From Helianthus annuus (lineage: Eukaryota; Streptophyta; Magnoliopsida; Asterales; Asteraceae): a stretch of 64,000 nt of DNA. The stretch is taken from contig NC_035441.2 of the NCBI RefSeq assembly GCF_002127325.2, forward strand, positions 149,152,140 through 149,216,139, given 5' to 3'. Positions 34,697 through 46,750 of this stretch are shown piece by piece (position 1 is the first letter of the stretch; every line of letters starts with the position of its first letter). The position numbers were made by a program, and so were the translations under genes. Under the pieces are notes generated by a model. That model had not been told where the DNA came from and did no database searches. It saw only the letters and a list, made by a program, of their open reading frames with translations.

Positions 34697-35661
34697 GCAA
34701 ACGCAAACATGATGTCGGGTCTTGAAGCAGTCAAGTACATTAGAGAACCAATCATTGCCCTGTATTGAGTTGGATCAACGTCTTCAGTACTTTCATGATC
34801 TGGGCCAAGATTGTGATTTTCACATATGGGTGTGTTGGAAGTAGAGCAATCATTCATTTTGAACCGACTCAAAATGTCATACACATACTTTGTTTGATGA
34901 ATAAACATCCCATCCTCCTTCTGTTCAACTTGTAATCCCAGAAAGTAAGACAACTCATCCATAGCACTCATTTCGAACTTGCTCTTCATCACCTGCTCGA
35001 ACTCTTTACACATGTTTTCATCAGATGACCCAAAGATGATGTCATCCACGTACACCTGTACCAGCAGAAAATCTTCCTTCTTCCTCTTGATGAACAGTGT
35101 ACTGTCAATCTGACCTCTTTCAAAACCATTCTTGATCAGATGTGTAGACAGTGTCTCGTACCACGCCCTGGGAGCTTGATGTAACCCATACAAAGCCTTA
35201 TCAAGTTTGTACACTCGATCTGGATAATCTGGATCAACGAACCCATCTGGTTGTGAGACATACACCACTTCTTGGACTTTCCCGTAAAGAAATGCACTCT
35301 TCACGTCTAGTTGGTAAACTTTGAAGCCCTTGAAAGTTGCGAAAGCTAGAAACAAACGAATTGCCTCCAACCTTGCCACTGGTACAAACACTTCATTGTA
35401 ATCTATCCCTTCTTGTTGATTGAAACCCTTGACCACCAATCGAGCCTTGTTTCGCGTGACTATACCTCTTTCATCCTTCTTGCACCTAAACACCCATTTA
35501 GTGCCAATCTCTCTTTCACCTTTAGGAAGATCAACCAACTCCCAAACCTTCAACTTTGCAAACTGGGCCAATTCCTCTTGCATAGCTTCAACCCATGAAT
35601 TGTCTTTAAGAGCCATATGAATGTTCTTCGGCTCCTCTTGGGAAATAAAGCAACTATACAA
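34654..35661 (-). pseudogene. pol: Copia-2 reverse transcriptase (RVT_2)
   Basis: RVT_2 domain starting in [15 protein letters not shown], with [40 protein letters not shown] and the active site [10 protein letters not shown]. The frame is shared with integrase upstream and is cut from it by one stop near 35662. The frame is lost at the C-terminal end near 34690, where RNase H takes over in another frame. Confidence 0.94.
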
Positions 35662-35664
35662 GCA

Positions 35665-37434
35665 CTATTTCACTATCCCAGTCTTCTCAATCGAAACAAA
35701 TAACCCTGTATTTGCTGCTATGCTTCTTCTCGTCTGAACACCTGCAGTAGGATATCCTAGTATCATGTCAACTGGATGATCTCTATTTGCTCGTGTAGTA
35801 GCAACCACATCGACTTCTAGATTATCACCCAGGTTTGATCCAACCTCCCCCTGAATATTCTGATTTGCAAACGGATTAATGAAGTCCTCCCCCTGATTGG
35901 GTTCGGGTTCACTATCACTTGAATCAGTATCAGCAGCAGCATGGGAAGTTTCCGGAGCATCTGTCATGTCAACATTTGATCTAGGCATGAACTCGCCTTC
36001 ATCATCTCCATTTATCACTGTTTGAATTAGCTGAGACTCATCTGCATTGGAAAACTCAGGAATATTAAATGATTTAAAAATACTTTCATAATCATATAAT
36101 ATAGCAGGTCCACTCGTTGACTGTTGAGGTTTGTAAGAAGTAATTTCAACATTAAACACAACCTCAATTTTACCAGTTTTTAGATTAAAAACCCTTTTAT
36201 TCGGTGTGCCAGGCACGTAACCTAGAAAGTAGCCATCGTCAGCCACCTCACCGAATTTTTGTTTATCTTTATTATGCACAATGGTGCAGGGTAATCCAAA
36301 TGGTTCAAAGCCTTCTAAGTTTGGTTTCTTGTTAAACATCAACTCATGACAAGTTTTGTTAAAACGTTTAACAGTCAAAACTTTGTTTAGGACATAGCAA
36401 GCTGTATTCACAGCTTCTCCCCAGAAAAGAACTGGTAGCTTAGAATCTGAAAGTATTGTCCTAGCGGCTTCAATCAACGTCCTGTTTTTCCTCTCAGCTA
36501 CTCCATTCTGTTGAGGCGTATAAGGAGCAGAATATTGATGTTCAATTCCCTTGCGAAGACAATAGAGATCCAGAATGCGATTCTTGAACTCCGTGCCATT
36601 ATCACTCCTTATCCTCTTGATCTTTGCATCATGGACGTTTTCCAATTTTGTAAAAAGATCTATCAATATCTCTGCTGTCTCATCTTTTGTACCTAAAAAG
36701 AAAACCCATGAATAACATGAGTAATCATCAGTGACAACAAGACAATAGTACTTTCCACCTATGCTCCTCACGTTCACTGGACCGAATAAATCCATGTGAA
36801 GTAATTCGTAAGGGGCATCTATGGAATTTACTGTTTTTGATTTGTGAGGTTTCTTATGTTGTTTTCCCTTTTGACATGGAAGACATTTATCTTCCACTTG
36901 AAACCTCTGCAATGGAACCCCTTTCACTAGTTCATTTTTAACAAGGTAATTCATTTTTCGATAGTGAATATGGGCCATGTGTCTGTGCCACAACATCGAT
37001 TCAGCTTCAGATGCTTTTGATAGTAAACACGCCACCACTGCAGTTGGATCCTTAGCACCCATGTCCATGACATAAGTGTCATTTCTCCTTGGCGCTCGCA
37101 TCACTATCCAATCGTCCGGTATCTCCAAACCTGGTTTCAACACTAATGCTTCATTCTTGGTAAAATGGACCGAGTGACCCTTGTCGCAGACTTGTGACAC
37201 GCTCATCAGATTGTGTTTAAGCTGCTCCACATAGTTCACTTTGTCCAGTGTGATCTTCCCATTGGTCACCTTTCCTCGTCCAGTAATTCTACCACCTTTC
37301 GCACCCGCAAAATTCACATGTCCTCCATCATAATCTTCAAATTCAGTTAACAACCTCGCATCCCCCGTCATGTGCCTAGAGCAACCACTATCAACATACC
37401 ACAAGTTGATAATCCTCCTTAGCAGCTCCTGCAC
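35665..37434 (-). pseudogene. pol: Copia-2 GAG-pre-integrase and integrase
   Basis: 589 codons. The N-terminal LWYVDSGCSRHMTGD holds the protease active site (DSG). A GAG-pre-integrase domain (LWHRHMAHIHYRKM, with HHCC zinc ligands ending CLPCQKGK) follows, then the catalytic core with DLFGPV, SDNGTEFKN and the Glu in NGVAERKNRT, then the acidic C-terminal region. Integrase inserts the cDNA. All three catalytic residues are visible. A TAG near 35662 separates it from RT and a TAA near 37450 from gag. Confidence 0.94.
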
Positions 37435-38290
37435 ACACCAACCAAGAAATTAGTTAGATTGGGGGACCCAAGCCTTAATGGTCTTGGGTCGTCCAAATTC
37501 ACCAACCACCGGAACATCCATCCAATATCCATTACTCCTAACTGGAGTCTTGGATCTCAGACCTGTTGGAATTTGATTTTGATTTCCACTAGGTCTTTGG
37601 TCCTGAGGGTTCCTATGTGTGTTTGGACTATTTGACCTTTGAAAATTTTGATTTTGATTCCAAGAAGCATTATTGTTGTAATTTCTAAAGCCATTGTTAT
37701 AAAAATTTCAACCACCATTATTTTGGTATCGATTTTGATATTGACCTTGACTTCTGAAATTATTTGTATTTTGATTGTTCATTCTTGGTGAACTGCTTCT
37801 AGGTCTCTCAAATCTGCCTGGTGGAGATCTAGGCTGAAATCTTGATTGATTTCTTTGAAAACGAGGAACTTGAGGAGTTCCTTTTTCAGCCTTATCCACA
37901 CCAACAACAACTTTCTCTGGTTACTTAGGAGCAGATTTCTTTGGAGAGTTGGACTCTCTCTCGTGCTTATCACCACTTTTCTCTGGTGACTTCTCTCTCT
38001 TCCTCTCTTTCGCTTGTGCTTCATTCTTTTTGTTAGGACAGTAGCTAGCTACATGTCCTTTGGTGTGACATTTGAAGCACGACATCTTTTTCGAAGACTT
38101 CTTATCTGAAGCCTTTGAGCTAGATTCAGGCTTTGATGATGATGCTTTAGAAGAATCTGGTTCAGTTTGCTTAGTTTCAGAATTTTCTTTGTTCTTGTTT
38201 TTAGCAAACTCTACATTAGATTTGTTTTCGATAACAGCTGTTTCGTCTTTCATGTCACTTCCTTGAACAAAATTAATCTGTTTAACAGCA
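37435..38290 (-). pseudogene. gag: Copia-2 gag C-terminus with second zinc knuckle
   Basis: Frame 0 segment: a Ser/Lys-rich linker, a knuckle CFKCHTKGHVASYC (near 38090) and a long basic Gln/Asn/Arg tail before protease. Stops interrupt it at 37921, 37708 and about 37450. The frame starts after a one-base slip in the T9 run at 38319-38327, which separates it from the coiled-coil part. Confidence 0.85.
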
Positions 38291-39464
38291 GTTGGATTCT
38301 TATTCTTAGGATGTGAAGTTTTTTTTTCAAAACTGGTTTGCTGTTATCATTCTTCTTAGCATCATCATACGCAGACTCCTCACCTCGACTTGCTGTGGAA
38401 CTACTTGGTGCTGTTGACATGAAATTGGTTAGCTCATCTTCATCAGGTAGGAATGAATAATCATGACTAAGAGGAGGTGGGACTTCATTAAAGCCTTGGA
38501 ATCCCACACTAGTCTTGTCATTACTCTTCTTTAACCCACCCATCATATGTTTCATAACAAAAGTAGAATCCCTGAATTGACCCAATTTCTTTTCAAGTTC
38601 AACAATTTTGAGTTGTGCATCTGACAACTCTTTGTTTTTATCAGAAATCTCTTTTGTTTTCTCAGCCATCATGTCATGAGCTAAGTCTATGACTTGAAGT
38701 TTTTCGTTTAGTTTGCAGGTTAAAGAATCAATTTCAGTTTCATAACCTTTTATTTTCTTCAAGTATAGAGATTCATTTCTTTTAGCGAAAAAATTTGATT
38801 CTTTAATGTTAGACATTTCGCTTACCAAACTTTGGTTGTGTGTGGACAACCTGTCAACCTCACCCTGTAGTTCACGGCATTTTAAACACACAGAATTAGT
38901 TTTTACCTCTCCCGTTTATTTATCAAGGTTGGCCATTAGAGCCGCAAGCTGAGCTTCCATTCTCTTGTATTTAGCATCTTTTTCTTCAGCTTCTCTTTCA
39001 TGGTCAAACTTTTGCTTTTCATCTTCAGCAGCAACTGATGTCTGATCACCCATCTTTTCTTCAGCTTGATTCTCAACCTTCACCTCAGCATCAACTTTCA
39101 CTTCAGCATCTCCCTCAGTAGCTTTATCATCATCAATAGGCACGATCTCTGCCATGAATGCCTGAGTGGCATTCTCATTGTCTTCTAGATGAATACTCCA
39201 ATCATAAGAACCTTCTCGTGCTGTGGAGATCAAAGCCTTTGAGCTAGAGTTGTTTGATGCACTCCTGTTGTTTGAACTCTGACTTGAATTATCTTGCTTT
39301 TGTTTCTGACATTCCCTAGCAAAATGCCCATAACTTTGACAGTTAAAGCACCTAACTTTGGTCTTGTCAAAACCAACAGACCTTCCCACAAACTTCCTTC
39401 CTGTCCTGTTCATGAATCTCTTCACACGCCTAGAAATCATGGTCATTTGCCATTGCAAATCCAT
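38291..39464 (-). pseudogene. gag: Copia-2 gag middle: first knuckle and coiled coil
   Basis: First knuckle CFNCQSYGHFAREC near 39345, followed by GSYDWSIHLED and acidic repeats. A heptad-rich coiled coil (about 38560-38890) runs after a TAA at 38916. A PPPLSHDYSFLPDEDEL segment ends it. A gag with two knuckles around a coiled coil is longer than the usual Copia gag; Copia-1 has the same order. Confidence 0.85.
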
Positions 39465-40532
39465 TTATTCAAGATCATCAGGGTCAATCTGATCATAGTC
39501 TTCATCTAAAGTAGCAGAATCAGAAATCTTTCCCTGAATGTAGTTTTCATAAGAGGCAACAAACGAAGCAAGTAGAGCAAGATGTTCTTCAGCAGATTTC
39601 ACACTCATTGGCATTGACTTAGCACTACTACTCTGCTTAGCAGCTGATGTTTTCTTTGCTCCTGATGATCCTCTTGAAGCAGCAACAAAACACACATCAC
39701 CATCCTGATTCACCATAACCTGCTCATTTTCACATGATAAAAATGCAGTAGCAGAGTCGCTAGAAGCGTTGTGAGATGAAGAAGATGTATGCCCATTGTA
39801 AACTGCCGGATCTTGAACCTGATCATATCCAGTATCTTTCTTCTTCATGCTGAGCTCATAAGCTCTCAACTTTCCTACTACCTCTTCAAGCTCTTTTGTT
39901 TCATAATCTGCTTCACCCTTGATCATTAGAGTGTAGATATCCCACTTGGTAGGCAAAGCATCTAGCAGCTTGTCATTCTTCTCCACGTCAGAGTAGCAAT
40001 CGATCTCATAATTCTCCATTTCTGACATCAGATGGTAGTAACGAGTGATGACGTCCTCAAGTGACTCATGCTTCATGTATTTGAAAACAGCTAACTGCTT
40101 CTTCAGTAGATCAATCTTGTTTTTCTTGACATCAGCATTTCCAGCGTATCTTTTCTCCAAAGCATCTCACATATCCTTTGAATTTGTGTACTTCTTGAAG
40201 GTATGCTTGATGCTATCAGGTAACGACATTTTGATTGCAGCCAAGGCTCTCTTTTCAGCCTCATACATCTTTTTATCATTATCTTGCATGTTCACATATG
40301 TTGTTCTACGTGGTCTGCCCTCAAAGTCGTGTGTAGGGTTCGTGTACCCATCTTCAATGCATATCCACATGCGCGTATCCTGATATTCAATGAAGGACTG
40401 AAAACGATCCTTCCATGTCAGATAATTTTCCACCTTCATCATCTTAGGTGGTTTATTGGTAGTACCAACCTCATGCTCCATCTTCAACAGCTCGTTCAAA
40501 GTAGACATGCTCGACACTTTTTTTTTGTCCAA
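39465..40532 (-). pseudogene. gag: Copia-2 gag N-terminus (UBN2 capsid domain)
   Basis: Starts near 40532. The UBN2-type capsid domain has KPPKMMKVENYLTWKDRFQSF near its start, ALAAIKMSLPDSI, and the LLDALPTKWDIYTLMIKG block. In-frame TGA near 40167 and TAA at 39465 break it. It would form the particle shell. Confidence 0.9.
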
Positions 40533-41417
40533 AAAAATCCAAGGAATCTAACGGCGCAAACGGTTCTGTCAAACGACCTACGAATCAAATTCTATTTGCA
40601 AAACACTGAAAATTTTCCGACGCTTGCCAATTGAAATTCCACCCCTTAATTTCTCTCCTAATTTCGCTGAGTTCAGGGTCAATTTCGCTAGTTTTAGTTC
40701 GCAGATCAATTTCGCTGTCAAGTCAAATTCGCTGGTGTCAATTTCGCTAATCTTAGTTCGCAGATTAATTCGCTGTTAATTTCGCTTCAAATAATTTCGC
40801 CGAGTAACCAGTTCGTTATTACGACGACCTGTAAAGTCGCCGAAAATCGTAATAATTTCGCTGTGGAAAATTATACGATTACCAAAGTCGCCTTTGGATT
40901 TAATTTCGCCGATGACCGAGTAATTAAGTTCCAAATTCGCCGGTGTGTTAATTTCGCTGGTCAGTCAGCAAAATTAATCAAATTCGCCAGATCAGTAACT
41001 ATGGAAACTTAATCTTTTCGAAAATTTTGATTGTTTTCCTGATTCTCCTAACAACTTTCTGCAAAATCAAAACAAGCAAATCAGCAACGTAAAACCGAAA
41101 ATTATGAAGAACCGATTGAATAAACACGAAGAACACGAAGAACACGAAGAACAGTCTTCGAATCTTCAAGTCTATCAGCCGAAAACTTTTCCAGAATCAA
41201 CCGAATCTTTCCAGAAATCCTGCAAACCACCAAACAAACAAACCAGAAGATCAAACAGCCAAAAAGTTCGAAAATTTTATCAAACCAACACAAAAATTTC
41301 GAAAATTTTATAAACCCTAATATTCAGGTTTAACAAAAATAAACTCGAAATCACTCCCTGTTTCTGCAGCAAACAATTCTGAACCGAGCCTTCAAGAGCC
41401 TATGCTCTGATACCAAT
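40533..41417 (-). other. Copia-2 leader with AATTTCGCT repeats and primer site
   Basis: 885 bp without ORF. From about 40650 to 40990 a 9-12 bp AATTTCGCTG/CCG motif occurs about twelve times in degenerate form. A 9 bp AACACGAAG triplet repeat is at 41122-41152. The primer site complement GCTCTGATACCA (41404-41415) abuts the LTR. Confidence 0.8.
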
Positions 41418-41899
41418 TGTAGGTCCCCTTGATGTGTATGGATGTTCACAGAATCGTCTTTCCAATTAAGAGTGCGGAATCCTCTTGATCAGAATATAAC
41501 AGAAACAAGTAGATGAACAGAAATCACTTTCAATCTGGATCTTTATTGATTATCGATCAAACTGGTTACAATCAATCAAGATCCCTAACCCTCACAAATT
41601 TCGTCCAAGACACTATGCTCTCATGAAATTCTTTCTAACAACTGTTTTGGCTGATTAACTGATTAACCTAAACCCTAAAGCCTAACCTTGTTTATATAAC
41701 ACAAGGTTTACTAATTGGACTAGGGTTTGCAACATGGGCAAGGCCCAAATCGTTTCCCCTTGACCCAAATGGGTTTAGTTTAGCCCAAACTTAATAATCT
41801 CACTATTACAAAGCTAAACCCGCTAACCGTTTATCGTTTAACTAATTACAAGATATCCAAAGACCAAATCTAAGCTGTTGTCACAAATATGCACCAACA
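41418..41899 (-). repeat. Copia-2 5' LTR
   Basis: 482 bp, TGTAGG...CCAACA, directly followed by the second GGAAA of the TSD. Confidence 0.95.
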
Positions 41900-42465
41900 G
41901 GAAACACCTGAGGAAAGTCGCGTACAACTGGAATATCTTCCAATTTCTTTTCTTTTGCCGAAGCATCAGTAACAAGTGCCAGAATGGCAGTGTGACCCTT
42001 TCGTAAACACTTCTGGGCCTTCAGGAAGGAGATGATGCCAATCACGGCACTACTCTTGTCGCCTTGAACTTCGAGAGGTTCTCGACCGGAACGAGGGATA
42101 CGAACAATCTTCTCTTTGCACAAGATCTCTTCGTGATGTTGGGATAACCAATCCATACCAATGACGATGTCGAAACTACCCAGAACTATAGGGATAAGAT
42201 CGATAGAGAAAGTCTGACCAGCGAGGATAAGATTACAACCCTGAACTATGTGTGTGGCCTCTAGACTCTTACCATTAGCTAATTCTACAACATGCTTGGC
42301 ATTTAAGGGAGTTGGTGCACGTTTTAACATTTGGCTAACTTTTAGAGACATATAACTTGTATCCGCACTCGAATCAAACAATACAGTAACATAAAAGTCC
42401 TCGAGAAGAAACTTACCCATAACTACGTTGGGATCATTCCTGGCATCACCCTGCCCAAGCACAAA
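41900..42465 (-). pseudogene. Gypsy-A protease domain
   Basis: Minus frame with a retropepsin fold: active-site segment LFDSSADTSY (canonical DSGAD, so Gly is replaced by Ser near 42372), [15 protein letters not shown] near 42150, and the linker to RT that is cut by Copia-2 at 41900. In chromoviruses this protease lies between the gag knuckle and RT and matures both products. The Ser substitution next to the catalytic Asp is also tolerated in some retroviral proteases, so it is not proof of inactivity. Confidence 0.9.
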
Positions 42466-43731
42466 TGCACGACCCCTAGCGCTGTTGTTCCCATCATTGT
42501 TATTTCCCCCGTTGCTGTTCCCATTGCCTTGGTTATTACTGTTGTTGTTGTTCTGGTTTCGGTTTAACTGGGGGCAGTGTCTCTTGAAGTGACCTTCAGC
42601 GCCACAATGAAAGCATCCCTTGTTGCCCTGCTACTGATTCTGCGGTGTTTGCTGCTACTGCTGGTTCTGAGTCGCAGGCCGTGGGCTCCTACAATCCTTG
42701 AGACACCTCTGGCAACGACCCTTGTTGCACTGACCACTGTGGTGTCTGTTACAATTGCTGCACCTTGGGTGATTTCCTTGATATCTTCTCTGCCCGTGAC
42801 TACCAGAAGACTGCTGACCGGGACTCTGGTAGTTGTCAGTCTTTCGCTGCTGAACCTGAGACTGAACTGAAACTGAACCCTTGCTGGAATCCCCCTCCCA
42901 TTTCCGCTTGTTGTCACTGGGAGTAGCAGGAGTAGCAGAAGTGGTAGCGGTAGTAGTAGCGTTGATACGTTTAGGCAGCCTGTTCTGTTCCACTGCCTGA
43001 TCCGTGAGGCGATGAGCAAGACGTTGAATGTCCTGGATATTGTCGAGGTTAGCCGATGTCACATGGCTATGAATTTCTGATGCTAGACCCTTGAGCTACA
43101 ACTCAATGCGCTTGATTGGAGGGTCCACCATAGTTGGACACAAGATGGCCAGCTCGTTTGACCGTTTCGTATACGCCTCAATTTCCGACCCTGTCATTTT
43201 TAGATGATATGGCTCCACCTCCAACTTGTGGATGTCATCACGTGTGCAGTATTCTCGTTTGATGAGTTCCTTGAAATCATTCCAAGGGGTGGCGTTAGCA
43301 GCTGCCAACCCTAAAATCTGAACTTGCGCGTTCCACCAAGTCAGCGCAATTCCTTCTAGAGTACCAGTGGCGTACTTCACCCTGCGAGCCTCAGGACATT
43401 CACACATTTCAAACACCGACTCGAGCTATTCTTGAAAGTGCAGACAGGTTGCTGAGCGTGTTGACCACCTGCCTGTGCGGCTGCAGGTGCCGCAGCAACT
43501 TGTTCATTAATGAGAGCCGTTAACTGGGATTGTCTCAAACCAATGGAGGAGTCCCACTGCTCCTTCAGTGCCACTGAACGTGCTTGGATGACAGTCCATG
43601 AAATTCTTGAAAGTGCAGACAGGTTGCTGAGCGTGTTGACCACCTGCCTGTGCGGCTGCAGGTGCCGCAGCAACTTGTTCATTAATGAGAGCCGTTAACT
43701 GGGATTGAGTCATGTTAATACGTCCAGACAT
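42466..43731 (-). pseudogene. gag: Gypsy-A gag, disrupted by internal duplication
   Basis: Starts at ATG 43731 (MSGRINMTQ). A capsid domain covers about 43096-43600 (ARRVKYATGTLEGIALTWW, FKELIKREYCTRDDI). A Gln-rich linker and two Cys/His clusters near 42700 and 42572-42618 (the second a CCHC knuckle) follow. A 105 bp segment is present twice (43428-43532 and 43603-43707) and shifts the frame inside the capsid domain. Further stops fall near 43096 and 42655. Confidence 0.88.
43428..43707. repeat. 105 bp direct duplication, 70 bp apart
   Basis: ATTCTTGAAAGTGCAGACAG through GGGATTG occurs at 43428-43532 and 43603-43707 with no difference seen. Identity implies that the duplication is recent relative to the LTR divergence. 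Confidence 0.9.
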
Positions 43732-44031
43732 GATCTTCATAGCAAAGGTAACATAAGTGAGAGTGTGGTTCGCGGAAAAATGCGATGACAGAAAAGAGTA
43801 AGCACACAAGTGTTCTCAAGCAATAGGGGTTATGTGTATCTAAGCATACCATGAGCAAAGTTCTATGTAATCTAGCAAGTAGGCAATAGTACATATACCA
43901 TATTACCTAGTATGTTGAGTCTTGCACGTGGAGCGAGGCGTCGTTGTGGATCGTTGAGCACTGTACCGGTTATAGTCTGGTTTTAATAAAAACGTTTTCC
44001 CCTTATTAAAACCAAGTTCTCTAAAGCCAAT

Positions 44032-44044
44032 GGCTCTGATACCA
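44032..44044 (-). promoter_or_regulatory. Gypsy-A primer-binding site
   Basis: The complement of TGGTATCAGAGCC, 3 bp from the 5' LTR. tRNA-iMet type. The 43732-44031 stretch between it and gag is an AT-rich leader without an extra ORF, unlike Gypsy-B and C. Confidence 0.85.
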
Positions 44045-44047
44045 ATC

Positions 44048-46096
44048 TGTCACACCCCCAAAATCCACACGCGGAGCACCACCGCATGGAGGCGTGACAT
44101 GACCAGGATCAAGCCACCAATCATATTGAACATATATGTAAATAGTAAATGTCATTCATCAATACGAAAGGTGTTTTCAAAACCAAACATAATCAATTGT
44201 GTAGCGGAAGCATTAATGTAAAAATCCAACATAAGTATCAAGTTCTCATAATTGTAAATGTTTAACATGGAACTCAACAGTCCATGTGCCCACAACGATC
44301 GCGCCTCCCTTGCAAGCTCGATGTACCTATGGTCCTGCAAGGCATGTAACAGAGAGTCAACAACTAGTTGAGCGAGTTCACAGTAAGTAAGTTCGTAATA
44401 GTAAGTTCTTTTCATAACATGTGGCTCTACTAGGCCGATAGTATGTTCTATTAGTGGGGGGCTTCCCATATTTGTATATACACTAGACTATTTGTAACCA
44501 TAAGTGTTATTCTTAACCCGAGAACAGTAGTACGTACAAGGTTTACGTAGGTTTTACGTAAGCATCCTTCTCAACCCGAGGACAGTGGTACGCGGGGGTT
44601 TACGTAGGTTTTACGTAAGTGCCTGTCACAACCTGAGGCAGTAGTGAATATAAGTTTACGTAGGTTTTACGTAAGTGTCCTTCGCATCCTTAGGACAGTG
44701 ATGAGTACAAGTATACGTAGGTTTTACGTATGTATCCTTCGCATCCGAGGACAATGGTAGATAGTCTAGTAACAGTGTAAGTACAAGTATTTGTTCAATC
44801 TCATTCCTTCTATCCCATTCCCAACCCCGGGAATCCCATGCCTTGGTAAGAGTGTGAACTCACCTCGGTTTGCTCGGCAGATTACACGAAAGGTTACTTG
44901 AACTAAGAGTGGTCAACCACGTCCTAACAGGGTTACCATACAAGTCAGGTTTTGGTTTCGAGTTGTGCACATAAGTATCACATAAGCTAGCAGATTAAGA
45001 ACACACATTGATCATGGAAAATACACATCATCACGTTTAACAGATAAATACATAACGTAATCACTCTTGTACAATTCAAGGGATTGGGCTCGCACAAGTC
45101 TAACTGCCTTGTGCGATTCAACAGTCTTGTGCGACTGGGGACACCTTGTGCGACTGGATCATTTTGTGCGACTGGACTCCTTGTGCGATTAGTTTAAATG
45201 TCCGGATTTCATGCAATCGGTTACAAACATTCAATGGTTTCCAAATTTGTCATTTATCAATTAACACTATTTCAGATTCTAACCAATCCCTTAATCGATT
45301 AAACAAGGTTTTTATCTCAAAATTTTCATGAACTCAATCATAATCAAACATGAACAACAATCTCAACACTTAAACCTATCCATCTAGGGTTTTAGATCAT
45401 CATGTAATACTTCATAATCGACTCTACAACTAATCCGATTTCCACATTCATGCATCCGATTAACAACATCCGATTCTTAGAACAATAATATGAAATCCGA
45501 TTAACACAAACAATTTCTATTTCACATATGCAAGCCGATTTCATGAACACTATAATCAAACCATTCGGATTCGAATAAAATACATATATGGCCGATTACA
45601 TTCATTCATGCTTAATCACATATTATTCGAACCAATCCTAACAATACATCATCATATAAGCATCATCAATCATACAATCATGGAAGCAAGTAGTCAACAT
45701 ACTAACCGATTAGAGGATGAACAAGGATTGATCCGAATAGAAAGCTTAGAGAGATGGAGATGTTGCCGTCGAGTTCTAGAGAGGAGGAAAAGAGCTAGGG
45801 TTTGTGTGTGTAAAGTGTTTTGCAACTAATGAGGAGTATACCCCTACCTCCTAGTGTTATGCGTGCAATTGAAGTGGGCCGAACCCTCACTTGGGCTGCC
45901 CATTTGATCCGAATACAAGAGTGTAGCCCAAATGGGCTTGTGCGATCGGGTGAGTGTTGTGCGTTTACATAATACATACACTTACATAACATATAACACA
46001 TAATCATCTCATTAAATGAACATATCAAATAATTACACCAAGTTCACATACGTTACATTAAGCACATGTATAAGTTCGGAAATACGAGTTGTCACA
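44048..46096 (-). repeat. Gypsy-A 5' LTR
   Basis: 2049 bp. It lacks 52 bp of the TTGTGCGACTGG array relative to the 3' LTR. The about 57 bp array is at 44509-44765. Confidence 0.95.
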
Positions 46097-46101
46097 ACTT
46101 G

Positions 46102-46750
46102 CATGCAAGATGTCCAGTTGGATCACATTTGAAACATGTTCTTTTTGAGACATGTTTAACCTGTTGTTGTTGATTTTTCTTTTGAGCATAGAACTCTTAT
46201 TAGACTGTCGTCTAAATTGGAGTTCTTTCTCTTTTTCGGAACTTATTCCGTGAACAAAATTCATTTTTGCCTGATAATTTGGAATTTCATTTTTATTCCA
46301 ACTTTGTTTTTTCTTATAACCCAACCCAGCCTTCATGTTTTTCTTTTTGATACCAGGTTTGTTATTAAAAGTTTTGTGACCTTTTCCGACAAATTTTGGA
46401 ATTTCAGACTTTTCAGTCTCAACCATCTTAAAAACTTTATCAATCTTCTCTGAAATCACATTCTGAATCGGGAATACAATATCTAAGAATAATTTGTTCG
46501 ATCCAATCATGGTATAAACCAATCCTTTTAAATCATCATTCAAATTTTTCTCAGATTTTGAGTTTTTCAGATATTCTTCATGAAAACTTCCTTCATTTTC
46601 ATTCTGTGATTCAGATTTACCTGTTTCAACCGACTATTCTTTCAACACACTTTCAACGACCTTACCTACCACCTCTGAATCACTAGAATCATCAGATTTG
46701 GAATAGGTTACGTCAATGTTATCTGGCAATTGATCTACTATGTTGAAAGC
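46102..46750 (-). pseudogene. gag: Copia-1 gag, middle fragment
   Basis: Minus frame of 160 codons, lysine-rich, between Gypsy-A and Gypsy-C. Its last residues at 46102-46145 are the first Cys pair and the His of a CCHC knuckle (CFKC, GH); the fourth ligand lies at 5912 beyond Gypsy-A. Upstream it continues, with a stop near 46637, to the Gypsy-C target site AAAGC (46746-46750). Confidence 0.78.

Larger units (their letters stand above)
31714..41899 (-). mobile_element. Copia-2: full-length but decayed Copia element
   Basis: 10,186 bp with identical-length 482 bp LTRs (TGTAGG...CCAACA), TSD GGAAA (31709-31713, 41900-41904), primer site at 41404-41415 and polypurine tract at 32196-32208. It carries gag, integrase, RT and RNase H in Copia order, a long 3' non-coding region and a repeat-rich leader. 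About seven LTR differences by hand count (1.5%). Lineage probably SIRE/Maximus-like from the long knuckle-plus-coiled-coil gag; this is inference. Confidence 0.94.
5913..46096 (-). mobile_element. Gypsy-A: chromovirus-type LTR retrotransposon, interrupted
   Basis: LTRs of 2101 bp (left, 3') and 2049 bp (right, 5') start TGTCACACCCCC and end GTTGTCACA. TSD ACTTG at 5908-5912 and 46097-46101. The primer site TGGTATCAGAGCC on the minus strand lies just inside the right LTR. The interior is split by the Athila-type element and by Copia-2. What remains is gag plus protease (41900-43731), an RT piece (31112-31713) and the integrase C-terminus with chromodomain (8102-9001). RT palm, RNase H and the integrase N-terminus are missing. 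About 28 LTR differences by hand count, about 1.4%. Confidence 0.93.

Noticed and set aside
31714..41899. Copia-2 pol as the missing pol of Copia-1
   Set aside because: Copia-2 has its own LTR pair, primer site and TSD GGAAA, and it sits inside Gypsy-A, not directly in Copia-1.
44029..44047. TGGTATCAGAGC-type strings as tRNA fragments
   Set aside because: At each site the string abuts an LTR, so it is a primer-binding site, not a tRNA gene. No tRNA gene was seen in the window.
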